Origin: JAUVKT01 sp942491535
GTDB taxonomy: Bacteria > Bacteroidota > Bacteroidia > Bacteroidales > VadinHA17
Direction: 5' to 3'
Assembly (NCBI GenBank): GCA_942491535.1
Contig: CALOBV010000026.1
Span: 248,001 to 312,000 of the forward strand
Length of the DNA stretch: 64,000 bases
Both the position numbers and the translations under genes were made by a program. The notes beneath the pieces were generated by a model that saw only the letters and a list, made by a program, of their open reading frames with translations, had not been told where the DNA came from and searched no databases. Positions 44,134 through 52,663 of this stretch are shown one piece after another. Within the stretch, counting starts at the first letter, position 1. Each line of letters begins with the position of its first letter.

Positions 44134-47100
44134 ATGCTAAATAAATTAATACATTTCTCCCTTAATAACAGGATTACAATAATCCTGGGAGCAATTATTC
44201 TGCTTGTTTCAGGAACATTTGTAACCAGGAACATGGATATTGACGTTTTCCCTGAGCTTACAGCACCAACAGTAGTTGTTATGACATCTGCTCCAGGCAT
44301 GGCACCTGAAGAAGTTGAACAACTTGTTTCTTTTCCAATTGAAACAGCAGTAAACGGATCAACCGGGCTAAGACGGGTAAGATCGGCATCATCAATGGGC
44401 TTCTCAATTGTCTGGGTTGAGTTTAACTGGAACACAGATATCTATGATGCCAGGCAAACAGTTACAGAAAGACTACTGCAGGTATCAGAAGATCTTCCAA
44501 TTGGAGTAAGTAACCCTGTTATTGCCCCTCAAGCGTCTCTTTTGGGCGAGATGATGATCATTGGCCTGGAGTCTGATACAAAAACAAGGATGGAACTAAG
44601 GACAATAGCTGAGTGGACACTTAAACCAAGAATCTTATCTATAGCAGGTGTTGCACAGGTAACAATTATTGGTGGTGATTCGAAGGAGTACCAGATCCTT
44701 GCAGATCAGGAAAAAATGAAATTTTACAATGTAACACTGCAGGAGCTTGAAATGGCATGCAGGGAAAGTAACGAAAACAGTTCAGGAAGCTTTATTAATG
44801 AATATGGTAATATATACCTCGTTAGAGGCCTTGGCAGAACAAATAGCATAGAAGCTATAGGAGCATCCGTTATAAAGACCGTAAGTGATCTCCCAATTAC
44901 AATAAGCGATGTTGCAACTGTCAAAACAGGTCCTGCTCCTGCCATAGGTACTGCTGCATACAACGGTCGAGACGCAGTATTGGTAAATATTACAAAGCAG
45001 CCCGGTATAAATACAGTTAAGCTAACGGGTGAAATAAACAATGCCATAAAGGAAATAGAACAGAACTTTGAATCTGAGATAAGACTGCATACCGATATCT
45101 ACAACCAGGCAGAGTTTATCAGAACATCTATTAATAATGTTAAAAGAGCGATTCTTGAAGGCGGAATTTTTGTTGTGATTATTCTACTTGTTTTTTTAAT
45201 GAATTACCGTGCAACAATAATCTCCCTGCTCGCAATACCTCTATCTTTATTTGTTTCAATTGTTGCACTCAGCTTACTCGGTTACACAATAAACACAATG
45301 AGTCTGGGGGGAATGGCAATAGCCATTGGATCGCTTGTAGATGATGCGATTATTGATGTTGAAAATGTATATCGCCACCTGAGAAATAATATCAAACTCC
45401 CAAAAGAGGACAGATTGCCGGTTCTCAAAGTCGTTTATAATGGATCAAGCGAAATCAGACCATCCATATTAAATGCTACAATCATTATTATTATAACCTT
45501 CATCCCTTTATTCTTTCTGGAAGGTTTTGAAGGAAGAATGCTTAAACCTCTTGGAATATCATTTATTATTTCTCTTTTCGCATCCCTAATTGTCGCAGTT
45601 ACTATTACCCCTGTACTTTGCAGCTACCTGCTTAATAACGAAAAAAGATTAATCAGGAGGTCGGATGGATCATGGATGGAAAGGTTTCTGAATAAACATT
45701 ATAGCAGGGGACTGAGCCATTCGCTGAATAAAAACTCAATAGTAATTGGATTATCTGCTTTTCTTTTTATTGTGGCATTATTAGTTTTTACCACACTTGG
45801 CCGAACCTTCCTGCCTCCCTTTAATGAAGGGGCCCTTACTATCAATCTCTCGGCGGCACCAGGCACATCTCTTGAAGAATCGGCCAAAATTGCAGGCAAG
45901 GCTGAAGCTATGCTGCTGGAAATGCCTGAAGTAATTGCTGTGGGCAGAAAAACCGGGAGAGCAGAATTGGCAGAACATTCTTTTGGCGAAAATGTATCAG
46001 AGATTGATGCACCATACAGGGTTATCGACAGGGATGTAAATGAGTTTCTTGCAGATGTCAGAAGAAAGTTAAACAGTCTGCCCGGTGTAAATATCGATGT
46101 TGGTCAACCAATAACCCACAGGATGGATCATATGCTATCCGGGACCAAGGCAAATATAGCTATTAAGGTATTTGGCGATGACCTTAACACCCTCTATGCT
46201 ATTGGAACACAAATAAAATCTGTAAGCGAAGATATTGAAGGGATAGGCGATATCAATGTGGAACAATTAATAGAGACACCTCAACTAAAGATTATAGCCA
46301 ATCGCCAGATGCTATCCAGATATGGAATACCGATGAACAGTTTTACGGATTTCGTGAGGATAGCCCTTGGAGGAGAGAAAGTATCTGATGTATTCGAAGA
46401 AGAGAAAAAATTCCCCCTGGTATTAAGATACAGTGATAATATAAGAGGCAGTTTTGATGGTATCAGAAGCGCAATGATAGACACCTATGATGGGAAAAAG
46501 ATACCACTTAGCTTTGTAGCTGATATCACATCCTCCTCGGGTGCAGCAACAATAAACAGGGAAAATGTAAAACGAAAAATAGTGGTTTCCGTAAATGTTA
46601 CCGAACGTGATATCGGAAGCGTACTTGGCGAAATCAGCGACAATATTAATTCGAATATTATTATCCCCGATGATTACAGGATAGAATACGGGGGACAATT
46701 CGAGAGTGCAAGGAGTGCTTCACTTCGCTTGTTAATAACCTCACTGCTGGCACTTCTTATTGTATATATGGTACTCTACCACGAGTTTAAAAACTCAAAG
46801 CTGGCTGGTATTATCCTTCTGAACCTGCCCCTGGCTCTGATCGGAGGAATATTTGCTATTAGATTATCTTCGGGTGTTGTAAGTATCCCTTCGATAATCG
46901 GTTTTATAACTCTTTTTGGTATCGCTACAAGGAACGGCCTCCTGCTTATATCAAGATATGAAGCCCTGAAACCCGAAAATATGAGCCTGAAAGAAAGAAT
47001 TATCAGGGGTTCTGCCGACCGTCTTAATCCAATACTCATGACTGCCTTAACTGCTGCACTTGCACTTATCCCCCTGGCAATCGCAGGTGATAAACCGGGT

Positions 47101-47220
47101 AACGAGATTCAGAGCCCGATGGCGGTTGTAATCCTTGGTGGCTTACTATCATCTACACTGCTTAATATCTTTGTAGTACCTTCTGTTTATTACCTCCTAA
47201 AAAAGAATAAAGATGAATAA
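44134..47220 (+). CDS. Heavy-metal RND efflux pump (CzcA/CusA family)
   Basis: 1028 residues, full length, with 12 membrane helices in the RND pattern. HME features: MDIDVFPELTAPTVVVMTSAPGMAPEEVEQLV at the N-terminus, TM4 motif GSLVDDAIIDVENVYRHL with the acidic proton-relay residues, TRNGLLLISRYEALK in TM10 and the MTALTAALALIPLA block. It exports divalent or monovalent metal ions (Zn/Co/Cd or Cu/Ag); the twin Asp in TM4 fits a divalent-metal exporter, but this is inference. It overlaps the TolC-family gene by 8 bases. Confidence 0.94.
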   Translation: MLNKLIHFSLNNRITIILGAIILLVSGTFVTRNMDIDVFPELTAPTVVVMTSAPGMAPEEVEQLVSFPIETAVNGSTGLRRVRSASSMGFSIVWVEFNWNTDIYDARQTVTERLLQVSEDLPIGVSNPVIAPQASLLGEMMIIGLESDTKTRMELRTIAEWTLKPRILSIAGVAQVTIIGGDSKEYQILADQEKMKFYNVTLQELEMACRESNENSSGSFINEYGNIYLVRGLGRTNSIEAIGASVIKTVSDLPITISDVATVKTGPAPAIGTAAYNGRDAVLVNITKQPGINTVKLTGEINNAIKEIEQNFESEIRLHTDIYNQAEFIRTSINNVKRAILEGGIFVVIILLVFLMNYRATIISLLAIPLSLFVSIVALSLLGYTINTMSLGGMAIAIGSLVDDAIIDVENVYRHLRNNIKLPKEDRLPVLKVVYNGSSEIRPSILNATIIIIITFIPLFFLEGFEGRMLKPLGISFIISLFASLIVAVTITPVLCSYLLNNEKRLIRRSDGSWMERFLNKHYSRGLSHSLNKNSIVIGLSAFLFIVALLVFTTLGRTFLPPFNEGALTINLSAAPGTSLEESAKIAGKAEAMLLEMPEVIAVGRKTGRAELAEHSFGENVSEIDAPYRVIDRDVNEFLADVRRKLNSLPGVNIDVGQPITHRMDHMLSGTKANIAIKVFGDDLNTLYAIGTQIKSVSEDIEGIGDINVEQLIETPQLKIIANRQMLSRYGIPMNSFTDFVRIALGGEKVSDVFEEEKKFPLVLRYSDNIRGSFDGIRSAMIDTYDGKKIPLSFVADITSSSGAATINRENVKRKIVVSVNVTERDIGSVLGEISDNINSNIIIPDDYRIEYGGQFESARSASLRLLITSLLALLIVYMVLYHEFKNSKLAGIILLNLPLALIGGIFAIRLSSGVVSIPSIIGFITLFGIATRNGLLLISRYEALKPENMSLKERIIRGSADRLNPILMTALTAALALIPLAIAGDKPGNEIQSPMAVVILGGLLSSTLLNIFVVPSVYYLLKKNKDE

Positions 47221-48394
47221 ATTAGTTATCACAATATTATTTTCCATCTCAGGAATATATGCAACGGGTCAATCCTTCGACAATTACATGGAAAAAGTAA
47301 GATTGGCTCATCCTGATATAATTGCTGCCAGGCAGTTACTTGCATCTGATGAAGCTTTCTCAATTACAGGTATTACACCCGATGATCCCAGGATAAGTTT
47401 AGGATATTTTCCCGGTAATGAGCCTGCTCCAGGAGATAAGATTACCTGGGGCATAAGCCAGTCTTTTGACTTCCCAACCAGGTATTCCAGGATAAAATCG
47501 CTTAAGCAAAGTAACCTTGAGCTGGCAAAGATGGAGTATTCCTTAACATATATTTATATATTGAGCGAGGCAAGATCTACTGCTATTGAGTATTTGTCCC
47601 TTCACGAAAGACTGGAAATATTAAAAACCAGGCTTGAAACAATGAAGAGGCTGGAAAATGCATATTCCATACTTCTTGAAAATGGTGAAGCAACCCTTGT
47701 TGAATTTAATAAGGTAAGGATTAAACATGTAGAGCTTATCTCAGATGTTGCTTCATCAAAAAACAAGCTTGATATTTTAAAAACAAGGCTTGATTTTATG
47801 AGTGGAAATAGCAGCGAAGAACTTCTTAAATCAAGTTATCCGGATATTATTGAACCTGAGATGCCAGGCTATCTCGACCGGTTAAAATCATCACACCCTG
47901 CATTTCAACTACCGCTTCTCAGAACCCTCTCTGCAAATAATGAAGTAAAGGTTACAAGAGCTGATAATTTACCTTCATTTGATATCGCTTACAGTTCTGA
48001 GATAGTTGCCGACCAGAGATTTACAGGACCTTCAATTGGAGTTAGTGTGCCCTTGTGGAATAATAAGGGCAAAGTTAAGAAATCTGTGGCCGACTCAGAT
48101 TATCAGATTAAAAGAGCTGAGAGCGATCTGTTATATCAGGAATCAATTTATACAGGCTATTACAGAAGTTATTTGGCGAACAAAGAAAACCTTGCAATTA
48201 TTGATGATGCGCTGAGGAATTCCAATAACACTAGATTGATTGATATTACACTCGATAAAGGAGAAATTTCACTTACAGAATACCTTATAGAACTAGGATC
48301 AATCTACGAGCTTGTAGACATGCAATTATTATTAAAAAAAGAAAATTATATATTATTGTCTAAATTGAACGAACTTGATTTTAGCAGTAAATAA
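47213..48394 (+). CDS. TolC-family outer-membrane efflux channel (CzcC type)
   Basis: 393 residues with a Sec signal (MNKLVITILFSISGIYATGQ). Two tandem OEP halves with long amphipathic helices are seen, plus the family blocks DDPRISLGYFPGNEP and GPSIGVSVPLWNNKGKVKKS. It forms the outer-membrane duct of the tripartite metal pump. It overlaps the pump gene by 8 bases, and its stop abuts the mnmD start directly (no gap). Confidence 0.9.
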   Translation: MNKLVITILFSISGIYATGQSFDNYMEKVRLAHPDIIAARQLLASDEAFSITGITPDDPRISLGYFPGNEPAPGDKITWGISQSFDFPTRYSRIKSLKQSNLELAKMEYSLTYIYILSEARSTAIEYLSLHERLEILKTRLETMKRLENAYSILLENGEATLVEFNKVRIKHVELISDVASSKNKLDILKTRLDFMSGNSSEELLKSSYPDIIEPEMPGYLDRLKSSHPAFQLPLLRTLSANNEVKVTRADNLPSFDIAYSSEIVADQRFTGPSIGVSVPLWNNKGKVKKSVADSDYQIKRAESDLLYQESIYTGYYRSYLANKENLAIIDDALRNSNNTRLIDITLDKGEISLTEYLIELGSIYELVDMQLLLKKENYILLSKLNELDFSSK

Positions 48395-49054
48395 ATGGAT
48401 AATAAAATCATTATTACCGAGGACGGGTCTAATACCATATTTGTACCTTCACTTAATGAGCATTATCACTCTACCCATGGTGCTGTACAGGAATCAATGC
48501 ATGTATTTATTAAATCCGGCCTCAGAGAGATAACAAAAACAAAAATAAATATCTTCGAAGTAGGATTTGGAACCGGACTTAATGCCTTCCTTACGGCAAT
48601 TGAATCTGAGAACTTAAAAATAGAAGTCAATTATACAAGTATTGAAAAATACCCTCTGAACCAGATAGTAATACAATCATTAAATTACCCTGAATTCTTC
48701 AGCCCGGATAAAAGAATATTGTTTTCAAGAATCCATGATTGTGCCTGGAACCATAGAGAAAAAATTTCTGGTAATTTCAATATAAAGAAGATTGAGGGTG
48801 ATATAAAAGAATATTGTTTTGATGATTATTACGATCTCATATATTTTGATGCCTTTGGTCCGGACAAACAAGCAGAAATGTGGACTACTGAGATAATTAA
48901 TAATATAGCCTCTTCCTGTAAGAGGGGAGGTCTCTTTCTTACCTACTCTTCACGCGGGCAATTAAAAAGACAACTTAAGGCAAATAACTTCTCTGTCGAC
49001 CATATAGCCGGCCCCCCGGGCAAACGAGAAATAACCAGGGCCATTAAATTATGA
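48395..49054 (+). CDS. mnmD: tRNA 5-methylaminomethyl-2-thiouridine-forming methyltransferase
   Basis: 219 residues, the stand-alone methyltransferase half of MnmC. SAM-binding FEVGFGTGLNAFLTAIES and the catalytic/acidic motif LIYFDAFGPDKQAEMWTTEI are intact; the opening EDGSNTIFVPSLNEHYHSTHGAVQES is family-specific. It methylates the aminomethyl group on U34 of tRNAs such as Lys, Glu and Gln. Its ATG directly follows the stop of the efflux channel gene. This may be read-through expression rather than a functional link. Confidence 0.92.
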   Translation: MDNKIIITEDGSNTIFVPSLNEHYHSTHGAVQESMHVFIKSGLREITKTKINIFEVGFGTGLNAFLTAIESENLKIEVNYTSIEKYPLNQIVIQSLNYPEFFSPDKRILFSRIHDCAWNHREKISGNFNIKKIEGDIKEYCFDDYYDLIYFDAFGPDKQAEMWTTEIINNIASSCKRGGLFLTYSSRGQLKRQLKANNFSVDHIAGPPGKREITRAIKL

Positions 49055-49097
49055 GAATTTTCACATTTCTTTAACGCTCTTTCATCCAAGAATATAT

Positions 49098-49105
49098 TAT
49101 ATTTG
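49098..49105 (+). promoter_or_regulatory. -7 box of the peptidyl-prolyl isomerase operon
   Basis: TATATTTG, a full TAnnTTTG match, lies 27 bases before the FKBP ATG; no clear -33 TTTG. Confidence 0.45.
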
Positions 49106-49132
49106 CTACAATTATTATAAAAAACAAAATCT

Positions 49133-49828
49133 ATGAAAATTAAGGGATTAATTATTATTATCAGTGCAGGAATTTTAGGATCATCCTGTGCTCAAAATAA
49201 CTTACAGAACGTTAAACTGGAAACAAAGGAAGATTCTCTTTCCTACGCAGTAGGAATATCGACTTTTTCAGGAGTCACTAACCAGGGCTGGGAGATAGAT
49301 CCAATGATTCTTGCAAAAGGAATGATGGATGCTAAAGATGGTAAAATGATTATTAATGAAGTAGCTTCCAATGGCTTTATCCAGATGTACATACAGGCCC
49401 AACAGGAGGAGAAGTTAAAAGCTCAATATGCTGCAGAAATTGAAGAAGGAAAAGCATTTCTTGATTCAATAAGCAAAAAATCAGAGATTATTGCTACCAG
49501 CAGCGGATTACAATATGAAATTATGGTACTGGGCGATGGCCCAAAACCTGTCGAGACTGATACTGTACGAGTTCATTATACAGGAACATTGATTAACGGA
49601 ACCAAGTTTGACTCATCTTTAGACAGGGGAGAACCAGCAGAATTTCCGGTTACCGGAGTTATAAAGGGGTGGATTGAAGGAATTCAATTAATGCCTGTTG
49701 GATCAAAATTCAGATTTTATATACCATACGACCTGGCTTACGGAGCCAGAGGTGCAGGATCAGTAATTAAACCATTTTCAACATTAGTTTTTGATGTTGA
49801 ACTTCTCGCAATAACCAACGAAGAATAA
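49133..49828 (+). CDS. FKBP-type peptidyl-prolyl isomerase, lipoprotein (FkpA/Mip-like)
   Basis: 231 residues. The lipoprotein signal (AGILGSSC) precedes a helical dimerisation domain (about 25-110) and a C-terminal FKBP domain (about 125-228) with DTVRVHYTGTLINGTKFDSS, PVTGVIKGWIEGIQLMPVGSKFRFYIPYDLAYG and VFDVELL. It catalyses prolyl isomerisation and chaperones envelope proteins. Its stop overlaps the cyclophilin ATG by one base (TAATG). Confidence 0.93.
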   Translation: MKIKGLIIIISAGILGSSCAQNNLQNVKLETKEDSLSYAVGISTFSGVTNQGWEIDPMILAKGMMDAKDGKMIINEVASNGFIQMYIQAQQEEKLKAQYAAEIEEGKAFLDSISKKSEIIATSSGLQYEIMVLGDGPKPVETDTVRVHYTGTLINGTKFDSSLDRGEPAEFPVTGVIKGWIEGIQLMPVGSKFRFYIPYDLAYGARGAGSVIKPFSTLVFDVELLAITNEE

Positions 49829-50280
49829 TGAAGGCAGATATAGTTACCGCAAAAGGAATCATGAAGGTTACCTTCTATGAAGATGATGCCCCGGCTACAG
49901 TTGAAAACTTTGTTAAACTGGCCAGGGAAGGATATTATAACGGACTGGCCTTTCACAGGGTAATCCCCGATTTTGTTATCCAGGGAGGATGTCCTTATTC
50001 AAAAGAGCCCGGCGACCCCAGGGTTGGCACAGGAGGTCCTGGTTATACAATAAATTGTGAGCTTGATGGTGATAATCAATATCACGACAGAGGAGTGCTT
50101 TCAATGGCTCATGCAGGAAAAGATACAGGTGGATCTCAGTTTTTTATTTGCCATAGCAGGCAAAACACGCAGCACCTCGACAGGAAGCATACCTGTTTCG
50201 GGAAAGTGACTGAAGGACTGGAAATAATCGACCAGATAAGTCCGGGTGACAGGATAGAAAAAATAATTGTAAACGAATAG
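49828..50280 (+). CDS. Cyclophilin-type peptidyl-prolyl isomerase, cytosolic
   Basis: 150 residues, a minimal cyclophilin. FHRVIPDFVIQGG (catalytic Arg), the SMAHAGKDTGGSQFFI block and the C-terminal FGKVTEGLEIIDQI are all seen. No signal peptide, so cytoplasmic. Translationally coupled to the FKBP gene; DUF3127 follows 5 bases downstream. A second isomerase class directly beside the first suggests a protein-folding operon. Confidence 0.93.
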   Translation: MKADIVTAKGIMKVTFYEDDAPATVENFVKLAREGYYNGLAFHRVIPDFVIQGGCPYSKEPGDPRVGTGGPGYTINCELDGDNQYHDRGVLSMAHAGKDTGGSQFFICHSRQNTQHLDRKHTCFGKVTEGLEIIDQISPGDRIEKIIVNE

Positions 50281-50285
50281 TAAAT

Positions 50286-50666
50286 ATGCCGTTCGAAATA
50301 AAAGGTAAAGTAATAGAGATTGGTCAGGTTCAGCAGGTAAGTGATAAATTCAGGAAGAGAGAATTTGTTATAGAAGTTGCTGAACAGGGAGCCGGAGGAA
50401 GAGAGTTTGTAGATTTTATAAAGTTCCAATGTGTTCAGGACAGATGTGAACTTGTAAGCGATGATCTTTTAAATAACATTGTCAAAGTATCGTTCAACCT
50501 TAAGGGAAACAAATGGGAAAGGGATGGTAAAGTAAATTACTTCACTAACCTGGATGCATGGAGAATAGAAAGAGTTGATGGTAACGAAGGAACTGATAAT
50601 ACGCCTCCCCCATTGCTTGATGATATTCCTCCTGAAAATGAAGAATTTGAGGATTTACCCTTCTAA
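50286..50666 (+). CDS. DUF3127-family protein with SSB-like acidic tail
   Basis: 126 residues. MPFEIKGKVIEIGQVQQVSDKFRKREFVIEV and the DELVSDDLLNNIVKVSFNLKGNKWE-type strands match DUF3127, a short beta-rich family restricted largely to Bacteroidota. After a Pro-rich spacer the protein ends ENEEFEDLPF, very like the acidic -D-D-D-I-P-F tip by which SSB recruits partner proteins. An OB-fold, ssDNA-binding-type role is therefore inferred. Last gene of the isomerase operon. Confidence 0.85.
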   Translation: MPFEIKGKVIEIGQVQQVSDKFRKREFVIEVAEQGAGGREFVDFIKFQCVQDRCELVSDDLLNNIVKVSFNLKGNKWERDGKVNYFTNLDAWRIERVDGNEGTDNTPPPLLDDIPPENEEFEDLPF

Positions 50667-50676
50667 GTAATCTTTG

Positions 50677-50829
50677 ATGGGGCCAAAAAAGCTTTCAGGA
50701 CTTTCCCGGAGCATCATATATGCACAGGAGTGGCTTGAGGAAGTGTTTAATAGTGGAGAAGGTCTGAAAGACTGAAGTATATTTGATATACTAGAAAAGG
50801 CAGACGAGTATTTTAAATATGCAGAATAA
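50677..50829 (+). pseudogene. Small reading frame interrupted by TGA
   Basis: The ATG at 50677 opens 32 codons (MGPKKLSGLSRSIIYAQEWLEE and on), closed by TGA at 50773-50775. The same frame then continues for 17 more codons (SIFDILEKADEYFKYAE) to a TAA at 50827-50829. Both halves are amphipathic and charged, as in a real small protein, and a TGG (Trp) in place of TGA would give a 50-residue protein. It sits 10 bases after DUF3127 and 14 bases before the convergent glmS. Either a degraded microgene, a base error or chance; family not recognised. Confidence 0.35.
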
Positions 50830-50842
50830 GGAGTCTTCTTTC

Positions 50843-52663
50843 TTACTCCACGGTAACTGATTTAGCCAGGTTACGTGGTTGGTCGACATTACATCCCCTG
50901 TTCAGGGAAACATAATACGCAAAAAGCTGTAGTGGTATTGCCGTAAGTACCGGGGTAAGTTCATCCTTAACTTCAGGCAGAACAATAACATCATCGACCA
51001 TCGTTGGTGTAAGTGTGTCATCAGAGGCGCATATAGCTATTATTTTCCCGTTTCGTGCTTTTATTTCACGGATATTAGAAATCATTTTAGCTCTGTTCTC
51101 CCTGTCTGTGACTATAGCCAGTGTAGGGAAATGGTAATCTATTAAGGCTATGGGGCCATGCTTCATTTCAGCGCCCGGATACCCCTCTGCATGAATATAA
51201 GATATCTCCTTCAGCTTCAGAGCACCCTCAAGAGCAGAAGGGAAATTTAGTCCTCTGCCCAGGAAAAGGAAATTATTTGATGATGCGTATTTATTCGCTA
51301 TTGCTTCAATTGTACCGGTATTTGCAAGGATTTGATCCATATATTCTGGTAACAAACTGAAGGTATTTTCGAGGAGCACTGCGTTTTCCTTCAGCTCATG
51401 CAGCTCACATAGCTTCTCTGTTAACATTGTAAGTATTGCAAGCTGTGATGTATAGGCCTTTGTTGACGCAACACCAACTTCAGGACCGGCATTAAGGTAA
51501 ACCTGCAGATCTGTCTCCCTTTCGAGTGTCGAACCCGCTACATTAATAATCCCCATAGTAATTGCCCCGGATTGCCTGGCCAGTTTATTAGCAGCCAGAG
51601 TGTCTGCAGTCTCACCCGATTGTGAAATTGATATCACCAGGTCGTCCTTTGAAATAACCGGATGCCTGTACCTGTATTCTGAAGCATACTCTGTATTAAC
51701 AGGGATTCTGGCAAATTTTTCAAGGAGGTACTTCCCTACCAATCCAGCATGCCATGAAGTGCCGCATCCAAGAATGGTAATCCTCCTTGCCTTTCTCAAT
51801 AAATTGTCTGGATCTGCTGCCAGGTTATTTACACTGACGATCTTAAGGCCACCTCTGAATAATTTCCCTAATATAGCCGGTTGCTCATATATCTCCTTAT
51901 GCATATAATGGTCAAACCCATTTTTCCCAATATTTGTGTCCTCTACGTAATAAATCTTTTCTGCCAGCTGTTTCCGGATACCCTCAGATGTATAGGCACA
52001 TTTTATTCCACTCCCATCCAGGTTTACTATATCACCTTCCTCCGGAAAGTAAAATTTCTCAGTATGCTCAGCCAGTGCATATATATCAGAAGCCACATAC
52101 GCCCCAGTTGAGTCAATCCCTATAACTATGGGACTTCCCTTCCTGCAAACCATCAGTTCATCAGGTTTGTCTCTTTCTATTATTACTGCTGCATAACTCC
52201 CGACACACTGCTTAAGGCTATCTATTATAGCCTTAAGCAGGTCGCGACCATTATCCATATATAGTTTATCAATCAGGTTAAGCAAGACTTCACTATCAGT
52301 CTCGCTCTTAAAATGACTTTGATCAATTCCGATAATTTCTTTCAGCTCTTCAGAATTCTCGATAATACCGTTATGAACCATTACCAGGTTTCCGGATACC
52401 GATAGATGAGGATGTGAATTCAGTTCAGATGGTTCGCCATGGGTTGCCCACCTTGTATGAGCAATCCCTGTCTTCCCTCTTAAATCGTCAGGTGTCTTTT
52501 TCCTGAGATCCTTAATACTTCCTCTTGTCTTAACAATACACAATCCTCCATTATGTATCGCAAGACCTGCAGAATCATAACCCCTGTATTCGAGTTTCTC
52601 CAAACCGTTCAGAAGTATATCCCTGCTTTCTTTTTTTCCTGTATAGCCAATTATTCCGCACAT
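50843..52663 (-). CDS. glmS: Glutamine-fructose-6-phosphate aminotransferase (isomerizing)
   Basis: 606 residues, full length. Cys nucleophile at position 2 (MCGIIGYTGKKESRDILLNGLEKLEYRGYDSAG), the TRWATHGEPSELNSHPH glutaminase block, two SIS sugar-isomerase domains (SISQSGETADT and FLGRGLNFPSALEGALKLKEISYIHAEGYPGAEMKHGP) and the terminal PRNLAKSVTVE. It makes glucosamine-6-phosphate for peptidoglycan and LPS. Its ATG overlaps the DUF4954 stop by one base, so there is no room for a leader ribozyme. Confidence 0.96.
   Translation of the reverse strand: MCGIIGYTGKKESRDILLNGLEKLEYRGYDSAGLAIHNGGLCIVKTRGSIKDLRKKTPDDLRGKTGIAHTRWATHGEPSELNSHPHLSVSGNLVMVHNGIIENSEELKEIIGIDQSHFKSETDSEVLLNLIDKLYMDNGRDLLKAIIDSLKQCVGSYAAVIIERDKPDELMVCRKGSPIVIGIDSTGAYVASDIYALAEHTEKFYFPEEGDIVNLDGSGIKCAYTSEGIRKQLAEKIYYVEDTNIGKNGFDHYMHKEIYEQPAILGKLFRGGLKIVSVNNLAADPDNLLRKARRITILGCGTSWHAGLVGKYLLEKFARIPVNTEYASEYRYRHPVISKDDLVISISQSGETADTLAANKLARQSGAITMGIINVAGSTLERETDLQVYLNAGPEVGVASTKAYTSQLAILTMLTEKLCELHELKENAVLLENTFSLLPEYMDQILANTGTIEAIANKYASSNNFLFLGRGLNFPSALEGALKLKEISYIHAEGYPGAEMKHGPIALIDYHFPTLAIVTDRENRAKMISNIREIKARNGKIIAICASDDTLTPTMVDDVIVLPEVKDELTPVLTAIPLQLFAYYVSLNRGCNVDQPRNLAKSVTVE

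Noticed and set aside
44118..44435. 105-codon open frame antisense to the start of the RND pump
   Set aside because: Shadow of the pump gene; Ser/Thr/Val-rich with no family signal.
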